This document shows, piece after piece, positions 7,515 through 16,658 of a stretch of DNA of 64,000 bases. This stretch comes from Flavihumibacter sp. UBA7668 (GTDB lineage: Bacteria; Bacteroidota; Bacteroidia; Chitinophagales; Chitinophagaceae): contig NZ_DLHM01000007.1 of the NCBI RefSeq assembly GCF_002483205.1, forward strand, positions 434,001-498,000, written 5' to 3'. The notes beneath the pieces were generated by a model. That model worked only from the letters and a program-made list of their open reading frames with translations, did not search any database and was not told where the DNA came from. The translations under genes and the position numbers were made by a program. The first letter of the stretch is position 1; the number at the start of each line of letters is the position of its first letter.

Positions 7515-8810
7515 TTATTGTTTTATATACTTTGCCGGAATCAGAAAATGAATAATTAACCAGGCGAGCAGATACACCATGCCGCAAAAAACAAACAGCG
7601 TCTGGTAACCAGGAATGATATTCCCCTGATTTTTATAATGGTCAAGCAGAAGCCCGGTTACCAGTGGAAATAAGATGCCACCCACGGAACCCGCCATCCC
7701 GCCAATACCAATTACAGAACTCAGAGAATGCTTTGGAAACATATCGGAAGCAATGGTGAAAATATTTGCACTCCATGCATTGTGGGCGGCAGCAGCCAAA
7801 CTGATAACAAGAACAGCAATCCAGATATTGTCAACATAACTTGCAATCGTAACAGGCACAACACAAACAGCAGCTATGAGCAGTGATAATTTCCTGGCTC
7901 GTACAGGTGTTTTTCCTTTTTTTATCATGTAGGAAGAGAGATAGCCTCCACCTATACTGCCTAAGGTGGTTGCAGCATAAACAATAACCAGATGCAGGCT
8001 TGGCTTACTCAGATTCAATGCAAACCGGCTGGCAAAAAAAGAAGGCATCCAGAAAAGGAAAAACCACCAGATAGGATCCGCCAGAAATTTTCCGGTTATA
8101 AATACCCAGGTTTCTCTCATTTTGAAAAGAGAAGCCCAGGATACTTTTTGCTGCGGTATCAATTCCTCTGCATCACTGTTGATATAGGCAAGTTCGCTAA
8201 CGGAAACACCTGCAGTTTGGGCTGGCAGATAATACATATGCCACCAGAAAAACAACCAGATAAAACCAAGGGCTCCGGTTACAATAAAGGCCCATTGCCA
8301 ACCAAAAGAAGCCAATAACAACGGAACTACCACCGGGGCCAGTACAGCTCCCACGCTTGCTCCTGAATTGAACAATCCGGTTGCCAGTGCACGTTCGCGC
8401 CTGGGAAACCACTCCGCCACGGTTTTAATAGCAGCGGGGAAATTTCCGGCTTCACCAATTCCCAACAAGCCTCTGGCAATCATAAAACCGCCTGTGGTAG
8501 AAACAAATGCGTGCACCATAGCTGCAGCACTCCATACAATTACCGAAACTATGTATCCCTTGCGGGTACCAATTTTATCAATCCACCTGCCAAATAACAA
8601 CAGGCCAATGGCATAGGTAAATGAAAACGCCATCACCATTTTACTGAAATCCGTTTCAGACCATTGGAATTTTTGCTCCAGCACCGGCTTGAGCAAACCA
8701 ATTACCTGGCGATCGAGATAATTGATGGTGGTTGCAAAAAATAGCAACACAACCACCACCCACCGGTAATGCCCTCTATCCTTCAGTTTTTGAAGTACGG
8801 ATCTCTTCAT
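7515..8810 (-). CDS. MFS transporter, ACS/hexuronate-type
   Basis: This 431-residue inner-membrane carrier has about twelve hydrophobic segments and the ACS-family signatures: NYLDRQVIGLLKP in helix 1, DKIGTRKGY in the 2-3 loop, RGLLGIGEAGNFPAA in helix 4 and EWFPRRERALATGLFNSG. These match the hexuronate/sugar-acid branch (ExuT-like), which imports galacturonate, glucuronate or related anions with protons. It overlaps the preceding phosphatase-like gene by four bases (ATGA), so the two are translationally coupled. With the flanking aldolase and dehydratase it should import the sugar acid degraded by this operon. The exact substrate cannot be read from sequence. Confidence 0.85.
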   Translation of the reverse strand: MKRSVLQKLKDRGHYRWVVVVLLFFATTINYLDRQVIGLLKPVLEQKFQWSETDFSKMVMAFSFTYAIGLLLFGRWIDKIGTRKGYIVSVIVWSAAAMVHAFVSTTGGFMIARGLLGIGEAGNFPAAIKTVAEWFPRRERALATGLFNSGASVGAVLAPVVVPLLLASFGWQWAFIVTGALGFIWLFFWWHMYYLPAQTAGVSVSELAYINSDAEELIPQQKVSWASLFKMRETWVFITGKFLADPIWWFFLFWMPSFFASRFALNLSKPSLHLVIVYAATTLGSIGGGYLSSYMIKKGKTPVRARKLSLLIAAVCVVPVTIASYVDNIWIAVLVISLAAAAHNAWSANIFTIASDMFPKHSLSSVIGIGGMAGSVGGILFPLVTGLLLDHYKNQGNIIPGYQTLFVFCGMVYLLAWLIIHFLIPAKYIKQ

Positions 8811-9916
8811 GCAGATGATTTTTTTATTTCCCTGCGCATTTTTTCCAGTATTTGCTCATTTACTTCAATGAGATGCCTGGTTGTACCGGCACGATGCCAT
8901 TCCGGAAATCGGTCCTGGTGATAAAAGGGTTCAGGAGTTAACAATTCATTTTCCAGATAAGTCAATAAAGAGGAATAATAACTGTCTGCTTCGGCTTGTA
9001 TCAGGATTCTTGCCCTCAATGCATTGTACTCATTCAATTGGCGGTTGATGGTTTCGATATACCGGGGATGTTCAGGAAATGGCTCGTTAGAACTTTTCAA
9101 AAGTGCATCAATAAATTTACCTGCCCCTCCGTCCTTGTTGGGTGCCTGTTTTTGCATCAGCGCAGCAATGGTCGGACTAATATCTGTATGTTCAAAATAA
9201 GGAAGCTTTCTGTTGCCTGCGATTGACGGACCATAAAAAAGAAGCGGTGTAAGTGCACTGTCTATATCTATAACCGGATGCCATCCTTTCACACTTTGGC
9301 CATGATCACCACCAACAACCAATAAGGTAGAATTCATCCAACCTTTCTTTTCAAGAAAAGAAATAAATATACCCAACTGCTCATCGGCATTTTTAATTGC
9401 AGCTGCATAGGGAGAACCCTCTCCCCAGATATTACGGTAATAGGGTTTATCCGGGCTTGTCATGGTAAGATACCTGCCTTCGTTGCCGGGTGTCTGCAGA
9501 TGAATGCGCATATACCGAACCGGTAGTTCATCCAGCAGCTCCATACTTCGCTTTACCAATTTTTCGTCTGTATAACCATTGTATTGTTCGCAAATATCAA
9601 AGCCGCGGGTTACAGAATCGTATGCCTTTGAATTCGCCATAAAAGCAGTTAATTCATCAGCTTCAAAAATATCCTGCAGCATGCGGTTTCCCTTTTTCAC
9701 AAAGATGGTCCCCTCCTGTAATACCGGATTTGGAAAGGAGGTAGAATGCAATTGACCATATTCACCAACAGTGGGGTGATGTGGAACAATCATACATGAT
9801 TTTTCTATGCTGGTTCCTTCTATTGCCAAAGCGTTATAATGGGTCATGCTGAGCAGGGATGGTGCCTGCCAGTGCATACCGTCGATGATAAAAACGATGA
9901 CTCTCTCTATACTCAT
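8807..9916 (-). CDS. Alkaline-phosphatase-superfamily hydrolase (phosphodiesterase/sulfatase-like)
   Basis: The 369-residue protein has the core pattern of the alkaline phosphatase superfamily: a metal Asp near the N-terminus (FIIDGMH, D12), a candidate nucleophile in HHPTVGEYG (T49), VVGGDHGQSVKG with the metal Asp-His pair, and EHTDISPTIAAL with another Asp/His site. There is no Cys/Ser sulfatase signature (C/S-x-P-x-R), so phosphoester or phosphonate cleavage is more likely than sulfate removal. No signal peptide is seen, so it should act in the cytoplasm on an imported or internal intermediate. It lies between the IlvD-like dehydratase (22 bp) and the transporter (4-bp overlap). Confidence 0.75.
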   Translation of the reverse strand: MSIERVIVFIIDGMHWQAPSLLSMTHYNALAIEGTSIEKSCMIVPHHPTVGEYGQLHSTSFPNPVLQEGTIFVKKGNRMLQDIFEADELTAFMANSKAYDSVTRGFDICEQYNGYTDEKLVKRSMELLDELPVRYMRIHLQTPGNEGRYLTMTSPDKPYYRNIWGEGSPYAAAIKNADEQLGIFISFLEKKGWMNSTLLVVGGDHGQSVKGWHPVIDIDSALTPLLFYGPSIAGNRKLPYFEHTDISPTIAALMQKQAPNKDGGAGKFIDALLKSSNEPFPEHPRYIETINRQLNEYNALRARILIQAEADSYYSSLLTYLENELLTPEPFYHQDRFPEWHRAGTTRHLIEVNEQILEKMRREIKKSSA

Positions 9917-9938
9917 AACAACACTAAATTATCCTTTA

Positions 9939-11615
9939 TCAGTCTCTCTTTCCCAGAACTGCCCCTTTTTCAATTGGCATTACATTTTCTGCATATATCT
10001 TCAGCCAGTTGTTCTCCAGCTTACGAACAGCAGGCCGCCATTCTTTCATTCTTTGCACATACAAAACGGGATCAATCAGCAAATCAATTTTTCGCGTTGA
10101 AAGATCAATCCGGATCGTATCGCCCTCTTCCACTATAGCCAGTGGCCCGCCACAGGCTGCTTCCGGCATTACCTGCCCAATCGTAATGCCTTTGTTAAGC
10201 CCCGATAATTCACCATCTGTAACCACTGCAACTGTTGCTCCTTTACCAGCACCGCTTAATGCGGCCATAAAGCTACAGGCGAATACCGTACCCGGTCCGC
10301 CTACCGGCCCCATCATACGCAGTATTACAATATCACCGTCCTTAATTTTTCCTTCGGACAAGGCCAGCATGGCAAGATCTTCATCATTGAAAACCTTGGC
10401 CGGTCCCTCAAAAATCCGATGGCTGGTGCCAATACCTGAAAGTTTTACGATAGCGCCTGCTGGTGCCAGATTGCCACGAATGATGGTGAGTCCGGGTTCA
10501 TTCCGGAAAGGATTATCAACTGGCCGTATAATTGCTTCATTAATTTCAATTGCATCTTTCAGCAATAATGACAGGGATAAGCCATCTACCGTCATTACAT
10601 GTAAATTTAGCAGCTGCTTTAACCGATATAATACTGCCCTCGTTCCTCCTGCGCTTTCCAGGTCTTCAATTCTATCCGGACCATTTGGCCTGATCTGTGT
10701 TATTTGGGAAAGCTGACCAGCTTCCTGCTCAAACATGGCCACTACATCAATGTCCAGTCCGGCTTCTACAGCAATGGCGGATAAATGACGAACAGTATTG
10801 ACAGAACAACCAATAGAAATAGCCACCCGGATTGCATTCTCAAATGCTCCGATGGTTAATATATCTCTTGGACGGATATCCTTTTCTATCAATGAAATAA
10901 TTTGTTGGCCCGCTTTGCGAACAACATCACGCAGTTTATCGCTTGCTGCGCGAATGGGTGTTGTACCTGAGAGCGCCATTCCCAATGCCTCCGTAAGGCA
11001 ATGCATGGAATTGGCTGTAGCCATACCTGCGCATACTCCCGGTCCTTTGATTGCACAGCGTGTCCATTCTTTCATCTCAGCAAGGGTCATTTTACCCATG
11101 AGCAGGGTTCCCACCCCTTTATACACTTCTTCAATATCCACTTCTTTACCATGGCAATTTCCACCCAACTGATAGCCACATGGAATAACCAGTGCAGGAA
11201 TATTCAGTCTGGCTGCCGCCATCAGATGCGCTGGTGTTGTTTTATCACAGGAGGAGAGTAAGATCATTCCATCGAGTACCGCTCCTTCCAGCATCACTTC
11301 AATTTCATTCACCATCAGATCGCGGGTAGGCATCAGGTAACGTGCTTTTTTTCCTGCTGAGGTTACAAAATCAGATGGTGCAATTGTATTGATTTCAAAA
11401 GGAAGTCCACCCGCTTCCCGAATGGCTTCCTGTGTTAATTGGGAGAATTCATCCAGGTGCTGATAACAAACAGACAGTCCGGAGGAGGAATTGATAACGG
11501 CAATCTTTGGCTTTTCAAAATCAGCTTCATCAATACCCATGGCAATCCACTGGGCACGTCGAACCGCCCAGCGGGTACTTCCTTCCTCAAAATTGCTACG
11601 CAACTTATTGCTCAT
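9939..11615 (-). CDS. IlvD/Edd-family sugar-acid dehydratase
   Basis: IlvD/Edd enzymes remove water from 2,3-dihydroxy acids using an iron-sulfur cluster. In this 558-residue protein the three cluster cysteines of the [2Fe-2S] subgroup are visible: C50 (SSGLSVC), C123 (SSCDKTTPA) and C195 (GPGVCAGMATANSM), with the magnesium-site lysine K125. TDGELSG and GPPGGPG-like turns of the C-terminal domain (MGPVGGPGT) are present. No other branched-chain amino acid genes are nearby; the neighbours (aldolase, GarR-like reductase, sugar-acid transporter) point to an aldonate or aldarate substrate yielding a 2-keto-3-deoxy acid. It overlaps the upstream FAD oxidoreductase gene by 11 bp. Confidence 0.88.
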   Translation of the reverse strand: MSNKLRSNFEEGSTRWAVRRAQWIAMGIDEADFEKPKIAVINSSSGLSVCYQHLDEFSQLTQEAIREAGGLPFEINTIAPSDFVTSAGKKARYLMPTRDLMVNEIEVMLEGAVLDGMILLSSCDKTTPAHLMAAARLNIPALVIPCGYQLGGNCHGKEVDIEEVYKGVGTLLMGKMTLAEMKEWTRCAIKGPGVCAGMATANSMHCLTEALGMALSGTTPIRAASDKLRDVVRKAGQQIISLIEKDIRPRDILTIGAFENAIRVAISIGCSVNTVRHLSAIAVEAGLDIDVVAMFEQEAGQLSQITQIRPNGPDRIEDLESAGGTRAVLYRLKQLLNLHVMTVDGLSLSLLLKDAIEINEAIIRPVDNPFRNEPGLTIIRGNLAPAGAIVKLSGIGTSHRIFEGPAKVFNDEDLAMLALSEGKIKDGDIVILRMMGPVGGPGTVFACSFMAALSGAGKGATVAVVTDGELSGLNKGITIGQVMPEAACGGPLAIVEEGDTIRIDLSTRKIDLLIDPVLYVQRMKEWRPAVRKLENNWLKIYAENVMPIEKGAVLGKRD

Positions 11616-12927
11616 ATGCGGTCTTAAGTTTATTTGATTTCATCCATTGGTTTACAGCAAATCCGTTGATATTCATTACTGGTAGCTGCTCCTTTACAGA
11701 TAAAGCAGCAGCAGCTCCTGCCGCATAACCCATTCCAAAACATTGTGCTGTTACGCGGGCAGAGGCCAGTGCTTCATGTTCGGCCGATAAACAACGGCCA
11801 GCCACCAGGTAATTGGTAGCACCAATTGGCACCAGTGTTTCAAATGGAATCGTATAATAGTCGTTGTCCAGATAATGAATCTCCAACCTTTCTGCGCCAT
11901 GCAATTCAATCGGCCAGGCAGAAAGAGCTATCGCATCTCCCTGTTTTCTTGCCAGCAAAACATCTTCATTACTTAGTTTATACACCCCTTCAATTGACCG
12001 GCTTTGTCGGATGCCTACCTGACACCCTGTATCATTGAGATAGGCATTTTCAAATCCGTCTATATGTTCAATAAGAAATCGTGCATAGGATTCGGCCTGA
12101 CGTCGTCCTTCCATTTCTGCAAAACTCATATCGGCTGAATTGGTTCCTATTGGTACCCGACCATCGGGAAATGTGATTTTTGTCATATTACACAACACTT
12201 CCCCTGAATGTGGCAATGGAAAAAGATAAACATGATGACGGGGCAGCTTGTATTTACCTGCCTGATGCGATTCAGCAATCATCCTGTTTATTGAATCCGG
12301 ATCTACTCCTGTAAATGCGGCCATATTAACATTGCCCATTTTGAACATCATGGTAGGGGTTTGAATGCTTCCCTTTTTTCCATAATAGGTAGCACATCCG
12401 ATTGAATGCACCAGTTCCGCATCTCCGGATGCATCTATCACGAAACGCGGATACACCAGAAAAAATCCATCCATAGCTTTTAGCAAAAGGCTGCTTACTC
12501 TACCTTCTTCAGTCAAAAAAGCCCGCAGAAATTGGGTATGATACAATACCTGACAATGGTGCTGCAGGAGCAAATCGTCCGCCACACATTTCCAGGAAAA
12601 AGCATCATGCGGCACCAATAATGTTTTACCAAATGGAACAGGGTCAGTAACCCCATTTCGGTGGATTAATGCCTGGTAAAATTCATCCGCAAAACCAAAT
12701 ACAAGCTGCTGCCTGTTGGTACCGCTGCTGAATAATCCGCAGATGGTACCACTTAAACCAGCCACCGACGCACCACCACAAAAACCATATCGTTCCACAA
12801 GCAGTACAGACAATCCACATCGGGCTGCAGCAATGGCAGCCGAAACACCAGCGGCTCCTCCGCCAATGATGCATACATCCGGCTGATATCGTACAGGTAT
12901 ATCAGCTAAATGAATATCCTGTGTCAT
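11605..12927 (-). CDS. FAD-dependent oxidoreductase (FAD_oxidored family)
   Basis: Translation from ATG 12927 gives 440 residues; a longer frame exists upstream, but it lies inside the preceding gene and lacks sense. A Rossmann dinucleotide motif CIIGGGAAGVSAA near the N-terminus is followed by VERYGFCGGASVAGLSGT, the cysteine-containing signature of the FAD-dependent oxidoreductase family PF12831, and a C-terminal VAGRCLSAEHEALASARV motif. Such proteins often accompany sugar-acid or heparin/ulvan-type catabolic clusters, but their substrate is usually unknown. It could oxidise a hydroxyl of the sugar acid before or after dehydration. The gene overlaps the upstream dehydrogenase gene by 26 bp and the downstream dehydratase gene by 11 bp. 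No signal peptide is visible. Confidence 0.82.
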   Translation of the reverse strand: MTQDIHLADIPVRYQPDVCIIGGGAAGVSAAIAAARCGLSVLLVERYGFCGGASVAGLSGTICGLFSSGTNRQQLVFGFADEFYQALIHRNGVTDPVPFGKTLLVPHDAFSWKCVADDLLLQHHCQVLYHTQFLRAFLTEEGRVSSLLLKAMDGFFLVYPRFVIDASGDAELVHSIGCATYYGKKGSIQTPTMMFKMGNVNMAAFTGVDPDSINRMIAESHQAGKYKLPRHHVYLFPLPHSGEVLCNMTKITFPDGRVPIGTNSADMSFAEMEGRRQAESYARFLIEHIDGFENAYLNDTGCQVGIRQSRSIEGVYKLSNEDVLLARKQGDAIALSAWPIELHGAERLEIHYLDNDYYTIPFETLVPIGATNYLVAGRCLSAEHEALASARVTAQCFGMGYAAGAAAALSVKEQLPVMNINGFAVNQWMKSNKLKTAYEQ

Positions 12928-13909
12928 GTAAGAGTTTATCTTTTTTGTCTTTTGGAAAATAATCGAGATTACAGATATGCTTTGGCACCAGACCAGCAAG
13001 TGTATCCATTACTGCCTGAGCAGCAGCTGTTGCAATACGTTCATTCGATTCAGTAGTGGATCCTGCCACATGTGGCGATAATATCACATTTGAGAAAGCC
13101 ATAAGTGGATGGCCGGCCGGTAATGGCTCCCGCTCAAATACATCAATGGCAGCCCCTGCAATTTGATTTTGCGAAAGTGCCTGCACCAATGCGCCTTCAT
13201 CTACCAGATCACCACGGGAGGCATTTATCAGACAGGCACCGGGTTTCATCATTGACAATAAGCGTCTTCCTACCATATGTTGGGTAATGGTTGTAGATGG
13301 ACAATGAAGCGTCACAAAATCAGCCGTTCTGAATAACATATCCAAATCATCCGTTTGAGAAATGGCAGGCAATGGATTGATTACATAGGGATCATAAGCT
13401 ATTACATTCATACCCAGATTACTACAGAACCGTGCAGTTGCCAATCCTGTTTTACCTAATCCGACAATGCCCAGCATTTTATTCTTGACATCCCGTTGCT
13501 TGGGTGAAAATCGTTCCTGCCAGCGCTGTTCCCTTACCGCCCGATCCATACCTATCACCTGCTTGGACAAGGCCATTACCATTGCTACCACATGTTCCGC
13601 AACGGTTTCATCGTTGGTACCGGGCGTATTGCATACATAAATTCCTTTCTCTCCCGCAAACTTCATATCAACATTATCAAGTCCCACACCGGTTCTGACA
13701 ATCGCTTTTAATTTTACACCGGCTTCAATTACATCACTGTCAAAGCGGGTAGTTGCCCTTAGAATTGCAGCATCGGCCTCTTTGATCATATTCAGGGCCG
13801 TTTCCTTTCTGGTATCTGGAGCCAACAAAATTTCTACCTGATCACCAAGAAGATCCATGCCCTTTTTATTGATCGGTTCAGAAATAAATATTTTAGGGAT
13901 AGCAGTCAT
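12902..13909 (-). CDS. D-isomer-specific 2-hydroxyacid dehydrogenase (SerA/glyoxylate reductase-like)
   Basis: This 335-residue NAD-dependent enzyme shows the GIVGLGKTG cofactor loop (147-155) and the catalytic triad positions R232 (NASRGDLVDEGAL), E261 (VFEREPL) and H280 (SPHVAGST). The N-terminus carries RTGVGLDNVD typical of phosphoglycerate-dehydrogenase-like members; no ACT domain follows, the last 30 residues being a charged tail. In this operon it most likely interconverts a 2-keto acid and a D-2-hydroxy acid (hydroxypyruvate/glycerate or a sugar-acid analogue) rather than making serine. The gap to the upstream GarR-like gene is 9 bp. Confidence 0.88.
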   Translation of the reverse strand: MTAIPKIFISEPINKKGMDLLGDQVEILLAPDTRKETALNMIKEADAAILRATTRFDSDVIEAGVKLKAIVRTGVGLDNVDMKFAGEKGIYVCNTPGTNDETVAEHVVAMVMALSKQVIGMDRAVREQRWQERFSPKQRDVKNKMLGIVGLGKTGLATARFCSNLGMNVIAYDPYVINPLPAISQTDDLDMLFRTADFVTLHCPSTTITQHMVGRRLLSMMKPGACLINASRGDLVDEGALVQALSQNQIAGAAIDVFEREPLPAGHPLMAFSNVILSPHVAGSTTESNERIATAAAQAVMDTLAGLVPKHICNLDYFPKDKKDKLLHDTGYSFS

Positions 13910-13918
13910 AAATACAGA

Positions 13919-14797
13919 TTATCCGTTTTGTTTATCAAAAATTTGAATTAAGGCACTGAAATCCAGGTCACCTTTGCCTGCAGAAACGAGGCTGTCCATT
14001 TCTTCAAATAATAATGCTGTGCCGGGCAAATGGATCGATGCTTCTGCTGTAACGGCCCTGGCTATGCGCAGATCTTTTCGGTATAACTGCAGTTTAAAGC
14101 CGGGAGAAAAATCTTTCCGCACCATCTTCTCTCCGGTTATCTGCAGGGCCCTGCTATTGGCAAAACCACCCAGCATCACTTCGCGCAGGCGTTCTAAATC
14201 AATACCAGCAGTTCCTGCAAGTGTAAATGCTTCAACAATGCCCTGTGTTGTAAGTGCTGTAGCTATCTGGTTGCAGGATTTGGTGATTTGTCCGGCACCA
14301 ATTCCGCCCATATGATTCACTTTATTTCCCATTACCTGCAAAACAGGTAATGCTTTATCAAAAGCAGTTTTATTACCTCCCACCATAATGGAAAGGGTTG
14401 CATCAATCGCCCCTTTTTCACCTCCTGAAACCGGTGCATCCAGGCTATCAGCACCTAGTTTTACCATGGTTTCATTTATTTCTTTTTCCGTTGAGGCGTC
14501 AATGGTTGACATATCTATAAACAACTTACCCGCAGCAATGCCCGCAGCTACGCCTTCTGTACCAAATACAACTTCTTTGATATGTGGTGTGTCAGGTACA
14601 ATGCAGATAATTATATCTGAGCTATTGGCCACTTCCTTTGGAGAACCGCATGCTTTTGCACCAAGATTTGTAAGCTGTTGAACAGCAGATGCATTGATAT
14701 CATAAACAAATAGGGTATAACCAGCCCTGATCAGGTTGCCCGCCATGGGCAGGCCCATAATTCCGAGCCCTATAAATCCGATACCGGATGTAAGCAT
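13919..14797 (-). CDS. garR: 2-hydroxy-3-oxopropionate (tartronate semialdehyde) reductase-like
   Basis: The 292-residue protein belongs to the beta-hydroxyacid dehydrogenase family: FIGLGIMGLPMAGNL (8-22) with the GxGxxG NAD(P) loop, the substrate-binding DAPVSGGEKGA (120-130) and the catalytic lysine K173 in GAGQITKSCNQ. These match GarR/GlxR, which reduce tartronate semialdehyde to D-glycerate. The aldolase gene 28 bp upstream would supply the aldehyde, so the pair fits the lower half of the glucarate/galactarate pathway. Related 3-hydroxyisobutyrate dehydrogenases look similar; the context favours GarR. Confidence 0.85.
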   Translation of the reverse strand: MLTSGIGFIGLGIMGLPMAGNLIRAGYTLFVYDINASAVQQLTNLGAKACGSPKEVANSSDIIICIVPDTPHIKEVVFGTEGVAAGIAAGKLFIDMSTIDASTEKEINETMVKLGADSLDAPVSGGEKGAIDATLSIMVGGNKTAFDKALPVLQVMGNKVNHMGGIGAGQITKSCNQIATALTTQGIVEAFTLAGTAGIDLERLREVMLGGFANSRALQITGEKMVRKDFSPGFKLQLYRKDLRIARAVTAEASIHLPGTALLFEEMDSLVSAGKGDLDFSALIQIFDKQNG

Positions 14798-14825
14798 ATC
14801 GTTAGTTTAAGTTTTAATTCTTTTT

Positions 14826-15596
14826 TTATAGGGTGGCTATTGACTGCCGCAGGTTGCTGAGGGTGCTTCGCGCACCTTTCATCAGGAAACCCGCTTCGGT
14901 GCCGCATGCAATACAGCGAATACCCAGTTCTGCATATTTTTGTACTTCGGCAGAATCTGCAATCAGAATACCGGTATGTTTGCCGGCTTTCTTCGCTGCT
15001 GTTATTATCGCTTTAAGTGCATCAATAAAAACCGGATGATCGGTTTGACCGAATATGCCAAGCGACATAGACAAATCAGATGGTCCGATAAATAAGACAT
15101 CTACCCCTTCCACCGCAGCAATTGTATCCAGGTGTTGCAGGGAATTCACTGTTTCAATCTGGATAATACCCAGTAAATCATGTTCAGTTATCCTTTGATA
15201 TGCATCAAAATCAGCACCATACCCGGCTGCAGGTATCATTTTAGCTACTCCCCGTATTCCTGCGGGGGGATATCTCATGGCACGAATGGCAAGTGTTGCA
15301 TCTTCAGCAGTATCTATACGCGGACACATAATTCCTCCCGCACCAAAATCCAGTACCCGGTGAATGCGTTGTTTCTGGTGACTTTCAACTCGTACAATGG
15401 CTGTGGTACCTGAATTTTTTATCGATAAAATCTGGTGAAGTGCAGCCTGTTCATCACCCAGGCCATGTTCAAGATCAATAACAACCCAATCAAAGCCGGC
15501 CTGAGCAATCATCTCGGTGGTTATTGGATTGCCGAGGCTTAAAAATGTACCAAATACAGTATCGCCTCTTTTTAATTTCTGTTTTATTCCTTCCAT
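14826..15596 (-). CDS. garL: HpcH/HpaI-family 2-keto-3-deoxy sugar acid aldolase (GarL-like)
   Basis: The ATG at 15596 gives 256 residues; a TTG four codons upstream is less likely. Class II aldolases of this family split 2-keto-3-deoxy acids into pyruvate and an aldehyde. Seen here are the catalytic His in DLEHG (residues 41-45), the arginine of MRYPPAGIRG, the metal Glu in GIIQIETVNSL and the metal Asp in IGPSDLSMSLG. These are the features of GarL and of 2-keto-3-deoxy-L-rhamnonate aldolase, which cannot be told apart by eye. It is the first gene of an eight-gene minus-strand operon that runs to 6105, and is divergent from the AraC regulator across about 190 bp. Confidence 0.87.
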   Translation of the reverse strand: MEGIKQKLKRGDTVFGTFLSLGNPITTEMIAQAGFDWVVIDLEHGLGDEQAALHQILSIKNSGTTAIVRVESHQKQRIHRVLDFGAGGIMCPRIDTAEDATLAIRAMRYPPAGIRGVAKMIPAAGYGADFDAYQRITEHDLLGIIQIETVNSLQHLDTIAAVEGVDVLFIGPSDLSMSLGIFGQTDHPVFIDALKAIITAAKKAGKHTGILIADSAEVQKYAELGIRCIACGTEAGFLMKGARSTLSNLRQSIATL

Positions 15597-15640
15597 ATAA
15601 AAATTCAACTATATGAGCAAGCGGGTGGTTGTTTATATAA

Positions 15641-15685
15641 GCAAATAACCAGCTATTTCTTCCCTTTATGCGTTCCATTATTTGC
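15641..15685. promoter_or_regulatory. Candidate operator: GCAAATAA/TTATTTGC dyad between garL and araC-type gene
   Basis: GCAAATAA (15641-15648) and its exact reverse complement TTATTTGC (15678-15685) flank 29 bp in the divergent intergenic region. Centre-to-centre spacing is 37 bp, near three and a half helical turns. The position between the regulator and the catabolic operon is where an AraC-type protein would bind, but AraC sites are more often direct repeats, so this is tentative. Confidence 0.4.
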
Positions 15686-15697
15686 AAAAAGGACGAC

Positions 15698-15705
15698 TAT
15701 ATTTG
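15698..15705 (+). promoter_or_regulatory. Candidate -7 box for the AraC-type regulator
   Basis: TATATTTG matches TAnnTTTG and lies 80 bp before the regulator start codon. A TTTG at 15681-15684 is only 13 bp upstream, closer than the usual 19-21 bp spacing, so the match is partial. That TTTG overlaps the right arm of the candidate operator. Confidence 0.35.
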
Positions 15706-15785
15706 CCGTATTTATTCTGTTAACCTGCATTACGATTGATTGGTTTTTTTTGGTAGATTGCAAGAACATCGTTTGCCTGCCGAAC

Positions 15786-16658
15786 ATGAAACCCATTCAC
15801 ATAAAACAGATTCATTCCGCCAACTATTCTTTCAGTATTGAAGAAAGAGTACGACCCGGTTTCACGGTTCCTTATCATTTCCATAATGAATATGAACTTA
15901 CGGCCATATTGAAGGGCAGCGGCTCCCGCTTTATCGGAAATAATATCAGCGATTTTACCGACCGGGATATGGTGCTGGTTGGGAAAAACCTGCCGCATCA
16001 CTGGCATAATAATGAAGAAGATCATGGCCGTGGTGTTGAAGATGCGGTTAAATCAATTGTGCTGAAATTTGATTCTGAATTTAATGGCGTGCGTCTTTTT
16101 GATCTCCCAGAAAATTATGAGATTCAGCAGTTACTTGAAAGAGCATCCGGTGGGTTAAGTATAAAAGGAGCCACATTTGATAAACTGGTATCGCTTATGC
16201 AACAATTATTGCAGGCCAGTGGTCCGGATCGCATATCCTTATTGCTAAAGATCCTTCATGAAATTGCGGTTTCTGAAAATGTTGAAACCCTTTCTACCGA
16301 AGGAAAACTGGCTGTGTCCTATGAATTTGAGAATCATCGTATGAACCGGGTCTATGATTATATCATGTCCAATTACCTGGATGATATCAGCCTGACCGAA
16401 GTGGCTTCTGTTGCCTGTATGAATGAAGCAGCATTTTGTAAATATTTCAAGAAGCGATATAACAAAACCTTTATACAGGTGGTTAGTGAATTGCGCATCA
16501 GCTATGCCTGCCGCGAGCTGATCAAAGAAGATTCTAATATTACAGATATCTGCTACCGAAGCGGATTCAAGACTTTTTCCAATTTCACCAAGTCCTTTAA
16601 AAAAATTACCGGTACCAGTCCGAGGGAATACAAACTTAAGGTGAGTAAACAAAAATGA
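15786..16658 (+). CDS. AraC-family transcriptional regulator
   Basis: ATG at 15786 gives 290 residues; a TTG twelve codons earlier is weaker. The N-terminal cupin (about 1-130) contains YHFHNEYELTAILKGSG and LPHHWHN, the histidine-rich sugar-sensing strand pattern of this family. The C-terminal 100 residues form the double helix-turn-helix: DISLTEVASVACMNEAAFCKYFKKRY and the second motif ITDICYRSGFKTFSNFTKSFKKITGTSPREY. It should sense a sugar or sugar acid and control the divergent aldolase operon, the SusCD operon, or both. Its stop codon directly abuts, with no spacing, the stop of the GH88/105 gene on the other strand. Confidence 0.92.
   Translation: MKPIHIKQIHSANYSFSIEERVRPGFTVPYHFHNEYELTAILKGSGSRFIGNNISDFTDRDMVLVGKNLPHHWHNNEEDHGRGVEDAVKSIVLKFDSEFNGVRLFDLPENYEIQQLLERASGGLSIKGATFDKLVSLMQQLLQASGPDRISLLLKILHEIAVSENVETLSTEGKLAVSYEFENHRMNRVYDYIMSNYLDDISLTEVASVACMNEAAFCKYFKKRYNKTFIQVVSELRISYACRELIKEDSNITDICYRSGFKTFSNFTKSFKKITGTSPREYKLKVSKQK

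Noticed and set aside
10009..10716. Open plus-strand frame of 235 codons within the IlvD-like gene
   Set aside because: It is antisense to a strongly conserved enzyme and lacks any recognisable motif.
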